Part shown: positions 16,910 to 27,680 of the stretch, one piece after another
Layout of the letters: each line of letters starts with the position of its first letter
How positions within the stretch are numbered: position 1 is the first letter of the stretch
From: Deinobacterium chartae
Lineage (GTDB): Bacteria > Deinococcota > Deinococci > Deinococcales > Deinococcaceae
Length of the DNA: 64,000 bases
Direction of reading: 5' to 3'
Assembly: GCF_014202645.1 (NCBI RefSeq)
Contig: NZ_JACHHG010000007.1
Location: 142,654 to 206,653, forward strand
Made by a program: the position numbers and the translations under genes
Notes under the pieces: model-generated
What the model saw: the letters and a program-made list of their open reading frames with translations, nothing else
Database searches by the model: none
Told to the model about the DNA's origin: nothing

Positions 16910-18352
16910 ATGGCCCTCTCCCGCGAAACGATGCTCGCCCGGATGCTGGCGTCCGACGCCACCTGCGACGGACGGTTCATCACCGGCGTCCTGAGCACCG
17001 GGATCTACTGCCTGCCCTCGTGCCGCGCCCGCAAGCCCCGGCCCGAGAACGTGCGCTTCTTTGACGGGCCTGCAGACGCGCGGGCTGCGGGCCTGCGGCC
17101 CTGCAAGCGCTGCCGTCCGGATGATTTTTACGCGGGACGCGATGACGGCGAAGTCCTGATCGAGCGCCTCGCAGAGAGGGTGCGCCGCCAGCCGGGAACG
17201 TTTCGCGACGTCGGGGCCCTGGCGGCAGCAGCGGAGGTGAGCGCGCGCAAGCTGCACGAGCTGTTCCGCCACCACTACCACACCACCCCGGCTGAGTTCC
17301 TGGCGCGCAGCCGGGTTGCGGCGGCGCATGGGGCACTGCTCGGAGAAACGCGCTCCATTGCCGAGATCGCCTTTGAGGTCGGTTTCGAAAGCCTCTCGGC
17401 CTTCGGAGAGAACTTCCGCAGGCACAGCGCCATGACCGCGCAGGCCTACCGCCGCCTGGGCGACCCGGACGGGTTTGAGCTCACGCTGCCCGACGACTAC
17501 CCGCTCACGTCGGTCCTGCGCTACCTGGGGCGCGACCCGCACAGCCTCAGCGAGTGCGTCAGAGGGCACCGTTACCGCGTTGCGCTGCGCCTGCGGACCC
17601 TCACCGTTACCGCGCACCTGCAATTTTTGCCGGGCCGCGTGCGCTGCCGTCTCGAGGCTGCCCGCCCGCCGGGTCCGGCCGACCTGCTCGAGGTGCACGG
17701 GCGGCTGCTGAAACTGCTCGGCTTGCAGCACAGCCCGCGGCACTTCGAGGCGCAGCTGTCCGGCGACCCGGCACTGGCCGACCTGCTCACCGGACAGCGG
17801 GGTCTGCGTATGCTGCTCGTTCCCGACCTGTGGGACGCCCTGGTATGGGCCATTGCGGGGCAGCAGGTCACCGTGACCTTCGCCTGCACCCTGCGCCGCC
17901 GCCTTACCGAACGCTGGGGCGAACGGCAGCCGAGCGGTTTGTACGCGCCGCCTGCTCCGCAGGCCCTGGCCCGCCTCGAGGGAGCAGACCTGCTGCCGTT
18001 GGGCTTCACCCGCGCCAGGGCCGATTACCTGCTTGTAGCGGCCCGCGCGGTCACGGACAACAGCCTGCCCCTCGAGGACCTGGCGGTCCGGTCGGCCACC
18101 CGCATCGAGCGCACCCTGCGGGCGGTGCGCGGCATCGGCCCGTGGTCCTCGCACTACCTGATGATGCGCGGCTACGGCCTGCTCGACTGCGTACCCCTGG
18201 GGGACACCGGACTCCTCGAGGGCCTGCGGCGCTTCTTCGCCCTGACCGAGCGACCGTCGCGCGCCGAGACCCTGCGCCTGATGGACCGCTTCAGCCCCTA
18301 CCGCAGCCTGGCGACCTTTCACCTGTGGCACCGCCAGGGCCTGAATGCCTGA
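16910..18352 (+). CDS. alkA: Ada-type sensor/AraC regulator fused to AlkA DNA-3-methyladenine glycosylase
   Basis: The 480-residue protein has three parts. An Ada metal-binding domain (1-80) has the four zinc cysteines C34, C38, C65 and C68 (the first would be the methylphosphotriester acceptor). An AraC-type helix-turn-helix (about 85-185) contains SIAEIAFEVGFESLSAFGENF. An AlkA/HhH-GPD glycosylase (about 190-480) has GQQVTVTFA, a hairpin VRGIGPWSSHYL and the catalytic Asp in PLGDTGLL. Methyl transfer to the N domain would turn the protein into an activator, while the C domain excises alkylated bases. It is followed 9 bases later by the O6-alkylguanine repair gene, forming a two-gene adaptive-response operon. 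Confidence 0.92.
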   Translation: MALSRETMLARMLASDATCDGRFITGVLSTGIYCLPSCRARKPRPENVRFFDGPADARAAGLRPCKRCRPDDFYAGRDDGEVLIERLAERVRRQPGTFRDVGALAAAAEVSARKLHELFRHHYHTTPAEFLARSRVAAAHGALLGETRSIAEIAFEVGFESLSAFGENFRRHSAMTAQAYRRLGDPDGFELTLPDDYPLTSVLRYLGRDPHSLSECVRGHRYRVALRLRTLTVTAHLQFLPGRVRCRLEAARPPGPADLLEVHGRLLKLLGLQHSPRHFEAQLSGDPALADLLTGQRGLRMLLVPDLWDALVWAIAGQQVTVTFACTLRRRLTERWGERQPSGLYAPPAPQALARLEGADLLPLGFTRARADYLLVAARAVTDNSLPLEDLAVRSATRIERTLRAVRGIGPWSSHYLMMRGYGLLDCVPLGDTGLLEGLRRFFALTERPSRAETLRLMDRFSPYRSLATFHLWHRQGLNA

Positions 18353-18361
18353 GGTTCTAAA

Positions 18362-18916
18362 ATGACCGAACTGCTCACCGACCTGGTTCCCTCGCCCGTA
18401 GGCCGCATCCTGATCGCTGTCGAGGAGGGCCGGCTTGTCCTGGTGGACTTCGAGGGCAACGACGCCCGCATCGCCAGACTGCTGCGCCGCCGCTACGGCC
18501 AGTGGACCTTCCGGCCCGCTCCCGACCCCGCAGGGTTCAGCGCTCGCTTCCGCGCCTACCTCGAGGGGGACCTGCACGCCCTCGCGGACCTGCCGGTCAG
18601 CACCGGGGGCACCGCCTTCCAGCAGACGGTGTGGCAGACGCTGCGCAGCATCCCGGCGGGCCAGACCGTTTCGTACGGCGAACTCGCCCGCCGGCTGGGG
18701 CGCCCCGGAGCTTTCCGGGCGGTAGGAGCGGCCAACGGGCTCAACCCCATCTCCATCGCGCTGCCCTGCCACCGGGTCATCGGGGCGGATCGCAGCCTGA
18801 CCGGTTTCGGGGGCGGCCTGAACCGCAAGGCGTGGCTGTTGCAGCACGAGCGGAACGCGAGCGGGCAGGCCGAACCGTCGCCGGACGGCGATCAGCCGAC
18901 TCTGTTCGGCCTGTAG
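18362..18916 (+). CDS. ogt: Methylated-DNA--protein-cysteine S-methyltransferase
   Basis: The 184-residue protein has the O6-alkylguanine-DNA alkyltransferase core: FQQTVWQTLRSIPAGQTVSYGELA, GRPGAFRAVGAANGLNPISI, and the active site LPCHRVIG with acceptor Cys136, followed by LTGFGGGLNRKAWLLQHE. It transfers alkyl groups from O6-alkylguanine to itself and is used once. The C terminus is extended by a polar tail (QAEPSPDGDQPTLFGL). It starts 9 bases after the Ada/AlkA gene and is very likely co-transcribed, giving direct reversal and base excision of alkylation damage from one operon. Confidence 0.94.
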   Translation: MTELLTDLVPSPVGRILIAVEEGRLVLVDFEGNDARIARLLRRRYGQWTFRPAPDPAGFSARFRAYLEGDLHALADLPVSTGGTAFQQTVWQTLRSIPAGQTVSYGELARRLGRPGAFRAVGAANGLNPISIALPCHRVIGADRSLTGFGGGLNRKAWLLQHERNASGQAEPSPDGDQPTLFGL

Positions 18917-19058
18917 TCCGCTACGCGCTTGGCCCTTGCCCCGCCGCGGCCTCCCCTCGCTCGAGGAACCCCGGCAGGTGTAGGGCCGGGAAAAGCCGCA
19001 CAACGGCCTTCCCCGGCGTGTACCGTCTCCGCGCGCCGACGCGGCGTCTTGACGATGT
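18917..19058. other. Intergenic region between convergent ogt and aceA
   Basis: This 142-base stretch separates two convergent genes. I see only imperfect GC-rich inverted repeats and no T-tailed terminator, no small gene with a ribosome-binding site and no promoter. Confidence 0.5.
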
Positions 19059-20339
<1,281 letters not shown>

Positions 20340-20407
20340 AACAACCTCCGGTTACAGAACGAGCAGGGAAAAAAGGCCAAAGGAAACGGGCTACATATCC
20401 GGTCGCG

Positions 20408-21991
<1,584 letters not shown>

Positions 21992-22008
21992 GCTTGACCT
22001 CCTGTGTG

Positions 22009-22114
22009 AATGCATTGTAGAAATACGAACTTGCTGCAGGCCTGTTTACCCACGGCTACAGGTTCAAACACCGCTTTTGGTTTACCGGGGGGTGACGGTG
22101 TACTAAATGCATTT
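22009..22114. promoter_or_regulatory. aceB upstream region with two AATGCATT sites
   Basis: AATGCATT occurs at 22009-22016, overlapping the aceB leader, and within the 10-base palindrome AAATGCATTT at 22105-22114. The sites are 96 bases apart in the divergent region between aceB and an ABC-transporter gene. A TACAAT on the minus strand close to the first site could be the aceB -10. Paired palindromes flanking a promoter suggest a repressor or activator of the glyoxylate genes; this is inference. Confidence 0.4.
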
Positions 22115-22201
22115 CTCACCACGCCCCGGCGGTGTAGCAGGCCGACGGCGGTGTGAGAATCAGATGTGCTAGAGTAAAAGACTGTACGAAGGAGGGCGAG
22201 T

Positions 22202-22966
22202 ATGAAGCGTTTTATCGGCGCCGTGGCCGCTGCCATGCTGTTAGGGACCGCCTTGGCCACAAGCGTGGCCGACGTCAAGAAAAAGGGTGTACTGGTGCTG
22301 GGCACCGACCCGCAGTTCGCGCCGTTCGAGTTCACCAACGACAAGGGCGAGATCCAGGGCTTCGAGATCGACCTGGCCCAGGCGATCGCCAAGGACCTGG
22401 GCGTACGCCTCGAGATCCGCAGCGTGGGCTTCGGCGCACTGATGCCGGGAGCGGTGACCTCGGGCCGGGTGGACATGGCCATGTCGGGCATCACCATCAC
22501 CGACGAGCGCAGCAAGATCGTCTCGTTCAGCTCGCCCCTGTACCGCAGCGCCCAGGTGTTCATCGTGCGCAAGGGCAACCCGCGCAAGTTCAGCTGGCCG
22601 GCCAAGACCCTGGCGGGCCGCAACATCGGCGTGCAGGCCAACACCACCGGCCAGTACGAGGCCGATCAGCGCCTCAAGCCGCTCAAGGCCAACATCAAGG
22701 TCTATAACAACTTCGCCTCGGCGCTGGCCGATCTGCGGGCCGGGCGCATCGACACGGTGATCGGCGACGCGCCCACCGTGGACTACCTCGCCAAGGCGCA
22801 GCCCGGTCAGTTCGAGAAAGCCGGCCAGAACCTGGCTTCCGAGGACTACGGCGTGGCCGTGAAGAAGAACAGCGACCTGGTGGGGGCCATTAACGCCACC
22901 CTCGAGCGTCTGCGCAAGAACGGCGAGTACCAGAAGCTCCTCGAGAAGTGGATCGTCCAGAAATAA
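22202..22966 (+). CDS. Amino-acid ABC transporter substrate-binding protein
   Basis: The 254-residue product starts MKRFIGAVAAAMLLGTALA, a Sec signal peptide without a lipobox Cys. It continues as a type II periplasmic binding protein of the SBP_bac_3 family: VLVLGTDPQFAPFEFTNDKGEIQGFEIDLAQAIAKDLG, MSGITITDERSKIVSFSSPLY, and GRIDTVIGDAPTVDYL. It would bind a polar or basic amino acid in the periplasm and deliver it to the permease encoded next. A strong SD (GGAGGGCGAGT) precedes the ATG. Ligand specificity cannot be fixed by reading. Confidence 0.93.
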   Translation: MKRFIGAVAAAMLLGTALATSVADVKKKGVLVLGTDPQFAPFEFTNDKGEIQGFEIDLAQAIAKDLGVRLEIRSVGFGALMPGAVTSGRVDMAMSGITITDERSKIVSFSSPLYRSAQVFIVRKGNPRKFSWPAKTLAGRNIGVQANTTGQYEADQRLKPLKANIKVYNNFASALADLRAGRIDTVIGDAPTVDYLAKAQPGQFEKAGQNLASEDYGVAVKKNSDLVGAINATLERLRKNGEYQKLLEKWIVQK

Positions 22967-22970
22967 GCGG

Positions 22971-23034
22971 AGCAGCGGACCGGGGGAAGGAACGCCTGCG
23001 GGGCGTTTCCCTGTCCCCCGGTCCTCGCTGCTTT
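22971..23034 (+). terminator. Large stem-loop between binding-protein and permease genes
   Basis: From AGCAGCG (22971-22977) to CGCTGCT (23026-23032) the 79-base gap folds on itself almost completely, with an inner pair GACCGGGGGA / TCCCCCGGTC and a distal hairpin AACGCC / GGCGTT, followed by a short TTT. It looks like a partial terminator or mRNA-stabilising structure that would make the binding protein more abundant than the permease. Confidence 0.62.
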
Positions 23035-23045
23035 GACGTCCTGAC

Positions 23046-23741
23046 ATGCTAGAAGGCTTTCAGACCGTTCTTTCCGGCGACCGTCCGGCCCTGCTGCTGC
23101 AGGCCACCTGGGTCACCTTGCAGGTGAGCTTCTGTGCACTGCTGGTAGGCCTGCTGGTGGGCCTCCCGATGGGGGCCGTGCGGGTCGCCCGCCTGCCGGT
23201 CCTGGCCACGTTGGCCAACGCTTACGTGGAGTTCGTGCGCGGCATTCCCCTGATCGTGCACCTCAGCGTGGTGTTTTTCGGGCTGCCCGCCCTGGGTATC
23301 ACCCTCGAGCCGTTTCCTGCGGCCATTCTCGCGCTCGGGCTGTACTCGGCAGCCTACGTGTCCGAGATCGTGCGTGGCGGGCTGGCCAGCGTACCTGTCG
23401 GTCAGGAGGAGGCTGCGCGCAGCCTGGGCCTGAGCCGGCTGCAGACCTTCCGCAGCGTGGTGCTGCCGCAGGCCCTGGTGGTGATGCTGCCGGCGCTGGG
23501 CAACGAGTTCATCTCGCTGGTGCTCGGCTCCAGCCTCGCCAGCGCGGTTACGCTGGTCGAACTGTTCCAGCAGGGCAACTTCATCATCGGAGCCACCTAT
23601 CGGCAGTTCGAGGTGTACGCGGTAATCGCGGTGGTGTACTTTGTGATCACCTTCGTGCTGACCCGGCTGGTACGCCTGCTCGAGGCGCGGCTGTCGCGCG
23701 GGCGGGTGAGGCCCCAGACCTCGAGCCGACGCGTGATCTGA
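23046..23741 (+). CDS. Amino-acid ABC transporter permease
   Basis: The 231-residue membrane protein has about five hydrophobic segments and the HisM/GlnP family features ANAYVEFVRGIPLIVHLSVVFFGLP, GLYSAAYVSEIVRGGLASVPVGQEEAARSLGLS and VVLPQALVVMLPALGNEFISLVLGSSLA, which includes the EAA loop that contacts the ATPase. It pairs with the binding protein upstream. No ATP-binding subunit is encoded next to it, which is unusual because these genes normally come as a set of three; the ATPase must be elsewhere. There is no clear SD before the ATG. Confidence 0.92.
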   Translation: MLEGFQTVLSGDRPALLLQATWVTLQVSFCALLVGLLVGLPMGAVRVARLPVLATLANAYVEFVRGIPLIVHLSVVFFGLPALGITLEPFPAAILALGLYSAAYVSEIVRGGLASVPVGQEEAARSLGLSRLQTFRSVVLPQALVVMLPALGNEFISLVLGSSLASAVTLVELFQQGNFIIGATYRQFEVYAVIAVVYFVITFVLTRLVRLLEARLSRGRVRPQTSSRRVI

Positions 23742-23813
23742 GCATGCCAGTCGGCGCGCGGGGCTTCCATCCCGAAGCCCTGCGCGTTTACGGGGATAAC
23801 GCCCGCAGCGGCC

Positions 23814-24260
23814 TTAACGCTCGTTGTGCTCGAGCAGCCGGTGCAGTGCGCGGTGAAAATCCTGCGCGCCGTCGCCCGCCAGGACCGAGAGCATCTCTTC
23901 TTCCATGCGCTGCACGCGGGGCTCGAGGTCGCGCAGCAGCGCTTGTCCCGACGGGGTGAGCTGCAAGAGCTTGCGGCGGGCATCCGCAGGGTCGCGCTCG
24001 GAGGCCAGCAGGCCCTTGCGCTCGAGCCGGCGGGCGATGTCAGCGGTGGTGTTCTTGTCCAGACGCATCAGCTGACCGACCCGCCCCTGCTCGAGGCCGG
24101 GACAACGATCCAAGACGCGCAGCAGCCCGAACTGTGGACTGGTGATGTCTGCCGAGACCTGGTGCTGCCAGCGGGCGGCGTGGGCCTGCAGCAGGCGGCG
24201 CATCAGGTGCCAGGGTACGTCCAGGCCTATCCGGCGGAGGTCTTCGAGGGACACGGTCAT
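23814..24260 (-). CDS. MarR-family transcriptional regulator
   Basis: The 148-residue product has the MarR winged helix: SADITSPQFGLLRVLDRCPGLEQGRVGQLMRLDKNTTADIARRLERKGLLASERDPADARRKLLQLTPSG. It diverges from an MFS efflux gene, with an 80-base gap that contains the perfect 12-base palindrome TACGTATACGTA. The usual arrangement is a repressor of itself and of the divergent exporter, relieved by a small aromatic or drug-like ligand. TATAAT is present on the minus strand (24273-24278) 12 bases before the ATG. Confidence 0.92.
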   Translation of the reverse strand: MTVSLEDLRRIGLDVPWHLMRRLLQAHAARWQHQVSADITSPQFGLLRVLDRCPGLEQGRVGQLMRLDKNTTADIARRLERKGLLASERDPADARRKLLQLTPSGQALLRDLEPRVQRMEEEMLSVLAGDGAQDFHRALHRLLEHNER

Positions 24261-24269
24261 AGGAACGGC

Positions 24270-24299
24270 TTGATTATAAACGATACGTATACGTACAAT
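24270..24299 (+). promoter_or_regulatory. MFS promoter overlapped by MarR-type operator palindrome
   Basis: TTGATT (24270-24275) and TACAAT (24294-24299) with an 18-base spacer form the MFS promoter. The perfect palindrome TACGTATACGTA (24284-24295) covers the spacer and touches the -10. The opposite strand carries TATAAT (24273-24278) for the regulator. A MarR dimer bound here would block both promoters. Confidence 0.72.
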
Positions 24300-24340
24300 A
24301 TCCGGTCGGCGCTCGTGTGCCTTCGAAAGGATCCGCTGTC

Positions 24341-25534
24341 ATGACCCGAATCGACAACTCCCGGCTGACCCTGTTGCTGATCGCCTCACTGACGGTGATG
24401 TCCGGCGCCATCATCGCGCCCGGCCTGCCCGCCATGCGCGCCCACTTCGCCGCCGAACCCCACGCCGACGTCCTGGTCCGGCTGGTGCTCACCATCGTCG
24501 GGCTCGCCATTGCCCTGACCGCGCCCCTGATCGGCTGGCTGCTCGACCGCGTCGGGCGCCGGCCGGTGCTGATTGCCGGCCTGGTGCTCTACACCCTGTC
24601 CGGAGCCAGCGGCCTGATCGCCCAGACCCTGCCGCAGGTCATGGTCGGACGCCTGATCTTGGGTGTCGCGGTCGCGGCCCTGATGACCGCCGGAAGCGCC
24701 TTGGCCTCGGACCTGTTCCACGGACGCGAGCGCGCCCGCTTTCTCAGCCAGCAATCAGCGTTCACCAACCTGGGTGGCGTGGTCTTCATTCCGCTCGCCG
24801 GCCTGCTGGCCACGCTCAGCTGGCGCGCCCCCTTCATCGCCTACCTGTTGCCGCTGCTGCTGCTGCCCCTGACCCTGGCCCTGCCACGCCACACGCACGT
24901 GACACCGGATCCTGCCCGGCCCGCCCAGACGGACCGCATTCCCTGGAATGCGATCCTGATCGGTTACGCCACGGCGTTCCTCTACATGCTGGTCTTTTAC
25001 CTGATTCCATCGCAGCTGCCGTTCCGGCTGGCCGAACTCGGAGCGAACTCGACGTCCAGCGGTCTGCTGCTGGGCACGGGCACCCTGGCAGGCGGCATCA
25101 CCGGCCTCGCCTACGCGCGCTTTGCCGGCCGTCTCGTCCCCACCCGCGCCGCCGGGCTGGGCCTGCTGCTGCTGGCCACGGGCTGGTTCATCATCCACCT
25201 CGCCCCCACCCTGCCGCTCACCCTGCTCGGCCTGATCGTCGGCAGCATCGGCGGCGGCATCACCTTGCCCAACATCAACACCTGGATTGCGCACCTCGCT
25301 CCTCCGCACGCCCGGGGCCGTGTGCTGGCCGGACTGACCAGCAGTACTTTCCTGGCCCAGTTCCTCTCGCCCCTGGCCGCCGCTCCGCTGATCGCCGCCG
25401 GAGGCATTCCGCACGCCTTCACCTTCGGCACCCTGCTGGCCCTGGCCCTGGCGGCCACCTTGCTGCTGCTCCCCGAACACGTCAGCAGCGGAAGGCGGCA
25501 GTCAGGGGCGGTCCTCGAGGCTGCCGCAGACTGA
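24341..25534 (+). CDS. MFS transporter, multidrug-efflux type
   Basis: The 397-residue protein has about 12 hydrophobic segments and the MFS motif GWLLDRVGRRPVL in the loop after TM2, the antiporter-like LILGVAVAALMTAGSALASD, and the half-molecule repeat after about residue 205. It probably exports a drug-like compound by proton antiport at the cytoplasmic membrane. The ATG at 24341 (MTRIDNSRL) lies nine bases after GAAAGGATC; an earlier ATG at 24317 has no ribosome-binding site. Control by the divergent MarR protein is likely. Confidence 0.88.
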   Translation: MTRIDNSRLTLLLIASLTVMSGAIIAPGLPAMRAHFAAEPHADVLVRLVLTIVGLAIALTAPLIGWLLDRVGRRPVLIAGLVLYTLSGASGLIAQTLPQVMVGRLILGVAVAALMTAGSALASDLFHGRERARFLSQQSAFTNLGGVVFIPLAGLLATLSWRAPFIAYLLPLLLLPLTLALPRHTHVTPDPARPAQTDRIPWNAILIGYATAFLYMLVFYLIPSQLPFRLAELGANSTSSGLLLGTGTLAGGITGLAYARFAGRLVPTRAAGLGLLLLATGWFIIHLAPTLPLTLLGLIVGSIGGGITLPNINTWIAHLAPPHARGRVLAGLTSSTFLAQFLSPLAAAPLIAAGGIPHAFTFGTLLALALAATLLLLPEHVSSGRRQSGAVLEAAAD

Positions 25535-25648
25535 TCCGAGCACTCCGGCCTCCGGGCAGGCAGCGCATCCCCACCGAGCGGGACGGCGCCGGGCCGTCCC
25601 GCTCGTGCGTCTGGCAGGTCGTTCGGTCGCAGTCCGGTCAGGGCCAGC

Positions 25649-26560
25649 TCAGGGCTCGCCCATCTGCAACACCCGAGCCTCGGTCACCCCGATACGCCCG
25701 GTCAGGTTCGGTACGAAAGCCGCGATCTGTTCACGGTACCCCTCGAGCCAGCCCCGGACCTCGAGGGTGGTCCAGCGCTGCAGCCACGTCCAGGCGACCT
25801 CCTCCTGCCCCAGCAAGGCGGCGTTGACCAGGTAACCGAGCGCACCTGCCCGCGCCGCCTGAGCGTCCCTGGCGAGGTAGGCGGCGTAGGCATTCGAACG
25901 CTGGGCGCGCATGGCCGCTTCAGGACCGTTGGCGGCAAAGCGGGAGGTGGCGTTGACGAAACGGCCCTGCGCCTCGTCCCAGGCCAGCACCATCACCGCG
26001 TTTGGGGCGACGGCACGGGCAAGGTCCGTAAATTCAGCCGGGGCGTACACCACCGCCTCGGGAACCCCGTCGCCGTCCAGGTCCCGCAGGCCCATCACTC
26101 CCGCCTGATCGCCACCGAACACCAGACGGTTGCGCAGCACGCCACCTTGGCGGGTAAACACGAAATCCCGCAGGCAGCAACCGTTGCCTCCACTCGTTGC
26201 CTGTACCCACAGGGCGTCGGTGCCGCTCCACTTCACCAGGGCCACCCGGTAGTCATACGCCCCCTCGAGGGTCACGGCGTCCTCGGTATGGGAAGCAATG
26301 ACCAGTTGGCGACTCGCGTCGCTCACCGGGCGATTCACCACCGAGACCCCCTGCCACAGGTAGGTCCGGCTGACGCCACCGGTTAGGGGCGGTGCCACCT
26401 GCGCCAGTTCCGCGAAGGTCGCGGCGGGCAAGCCATGCGCCCCCTTTGTCTGCTCCGAAGCGGGCGCATGGGGCACGGGGCTCTTCCCCGGCGACGACGT
26501 CTGGGCCAGGGCAGCGGAAAAGGCGGTCAGCAGGGCGAGCACAGGCAAACGTGCGGTCAT
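25649..26560 (-). CDS. Secreted protein of unknown function with DxDxDG calcium-loop motif
   Basis: The 303-residue product begins MTARLPVLALLTAFSAALAQ, a signal peptide, followed by a short Pro/Ser-rich linker. Its middle part contains a GGNGCC sequence and VMGLRDLDGDGVPEAVVY, a DxDxDG loop as in FG-GAP/VCBS or thrombospondin-type calcium sites. The C-terminal third is helical (AYLARDAQAARAGALGYLVNAALLGQEEVAWTWL). I do not recognise the family. A strong ribosome-binding site (AAGGAGGCCCC) precedes the ATG. It stands alone between an MFS gene and an acetyltransferase gene. Confidence 0.78.
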   Translation of the reverse strand: MTARLPVLALLTAFSAALAQTSSPGKSPVPHAPASEQTKGAHGLPAATFAELAQVAPPLTGGVSRTYLWQGVSVVNRPVSDASRQLVIASHTEDAVTLEGAYDYRVALVKWSGTDALWVQATSGGNGCCLRDFVFTRQGGVLRNRLVFGGDQAGVMGLRDLDGDGVPEAVVYAPAEFTDLARAVAPNAVMVLAWDEAQGRFVNATSRFAANGPEAAMRAQRSNAYAAYLARDAQAARAGALGYLVNAALLGQEEVAWTWLQRWTTLEVRGWLEGYREQIAAFVPNLTGRIGVTEARVLQMGEP

Positions 26561-26738
26561 GGGGCCTCCTTACAAGACGGCTTGCGCCATCGAACGAGAA
26601 CTTCCTGCGACAACAGCTGCAGCCCGGTTCACGAACCGGCTGTTTTATTATTCGGCATTTCCTGGTCGTGTCTCCGTACCTCACGCCCGTACCCGTTCTT
26701 GGGCCCGCCACGGGCTGCTCCGCACGTTAAGCTGACGC

Positions 26739-27191
26739 ATGTATCCCGAATGGACCGAAGGCCCCTACACCATCAGCAGCGACCCCGCCCGCCTGGACCT
26801 CACGGTGGTTCACGGCTACCTGTCACGTTCGTACTGGGCCCAGAACATCCCGTTCGAACGGGTGGAGCGCGCCGCTAAACACTCGCTGTGTTTTGGCATT
26901 TACGGACCTGAGGGACAGGTGGGGTTTGCACGGGTCATCAGCGACCGCGCGACCTTCGCTTACCTCGCCGATGTGTTCGTCCTCGAGGAAGCGCGCGGGC
27001 AGGGGCTCTCCAAGTTCCTGATGCGCTGCGTCCTGGCGCACCCCGAGTTGCAGGGGCTGCGCCGCTGGATGCTGATGACCCAAGACGCGCACGGGCTGTA
27101 CCGCCAGTTTGGCTTTACCGAACTGGCCTACCCGGAGCGGGGCATGGAGATCTCAAGACCCGGGTTGTATCTCGATCGCTCCGCTCAGTAG
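26739..27191 (+). CDS. GNAT-family N-acetyltransferase
   Basis: The 150-residue protein has the GNAT core: LCFGIYGPEGQVGFARVISDRATFAYLADVFVLEEARGQGLSKFLM, with the acetyl-CoA loop written ARGQGLS (R/Q-x-x-G-x-G/A), and a final LYRQFGFTEL. The MYPEWTEGPYTISSDPARLD start is typical of a small cytoplasmic subgroup of unknown substrate. The ATG at 26739 is five bases after TAAGCT (26728-26733), so the message is probably leaderless. Confidence 0.92.
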   Translation: MYPEWTEGPYTISSDPARLDLTVVHGYLSRSYWAQNIPFERVERAAKHSLCFGIYGPEGQVGFARVISDRATFAYLADVFVLEEARGQGLSKFLMRCVLAHPELQGLRRWMLMTQDAHGLYRQFGFTELAYPERGMEISRPGLYLDRSAQ

Positions 27192-27330
27192 CGCGCCCAG
27201 ATCGCTTGCACTCCGGCCTGAACGCCGCAGACTCACCGTTCAGGCCAATTTCATAGAGTTTCTACTAACTTGGACCTGCCAGGCAAAAACAATGCTGTGG
27301 GTATGAAAAATGTCTGGTCAGGAGGAATTC

Positions 27331-27525
27331 ATGAAAACTGCAGGAAAGCTGTGGCTTGCTGTTCTCGGACTGAGTTTACCGCTCGCTGCCCGTGCAGCCG
27401 TGGGCTCGGACTGGTGCCCGAAGCGCCACGTGGTCGACGCTGGGCTCAACATCTACCGGTGTTCGTTCGCTGCGCAGGACTGTTGGTACCAAAACGCCAC
27501 CCAGATTGCGTGCGCCAAGAACTGA
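27331..27525 (+). CDS. Small secreted four-cysteine protein
   Basis: The 64-residue product starts at the ATG 27331, eight bases after a perfect AGGAGGA. It begins MKTAGKLWLAVLGLSLPLAARA, a Sec signal peptide, leaving a mature peptide of about 42 residues. That peptide contains four Cys residues (DWCPKRH, IYRCSF, AQDCWYQ, IACAKN) spaced so that two disulfides are possible. I recognise no family. A secreted disulfide-rich peptide could be structural, an inhibitor or a signalling or antimicrobial factor; none of these can be decided from the sequence. Confidence 0.7.
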   Translation: MKTAGKLWLAVLGLSLPLAARAAVGSDWCPKRHVVDAGLNIYRCSFAAQDCWYQNATQIACAKN

Positions 27526-27624
27526 CCCGGAGTTGTACATAACCCGAGTGGGCTGGCGAAGCAGCAGTTCCCGTTCGCAAGCGCACGGCCTTACCGATGT
27601 ACGGGCTTCTCGGCTCAGCCCCCT

Positions 27625-27680
27625 GCGACCGCTCCCACCCTTATCCTGAGATCGTTCAGGCTTCGGGTGGGAGCGGTCGC
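27625..27680. terminator. Long stem-loop between small secreted gene and lysR, reaching into lysR 3' end
   Basis: GCGACCGCTCCCACCC (27625-27640) pairs perfectly with its complement at 27665-27680, and an inner CCTGA/TCAGG pair (27645-27660) closes the loop. The right arm is inside the last codons of the minus-strand lysR gene. It can serve as a terminator for both converging transcripts. Confidence 0.65.

Noticed and set aside
26620-26652. Terminator-like hairpin with a T-rich tail (TTTTATTATT) upstream of the acetyltransferase
   Set aside because: It has a bulged stem and lies between divergent genes with no plus-strand transcript to end; may only be part of promoter DNA.
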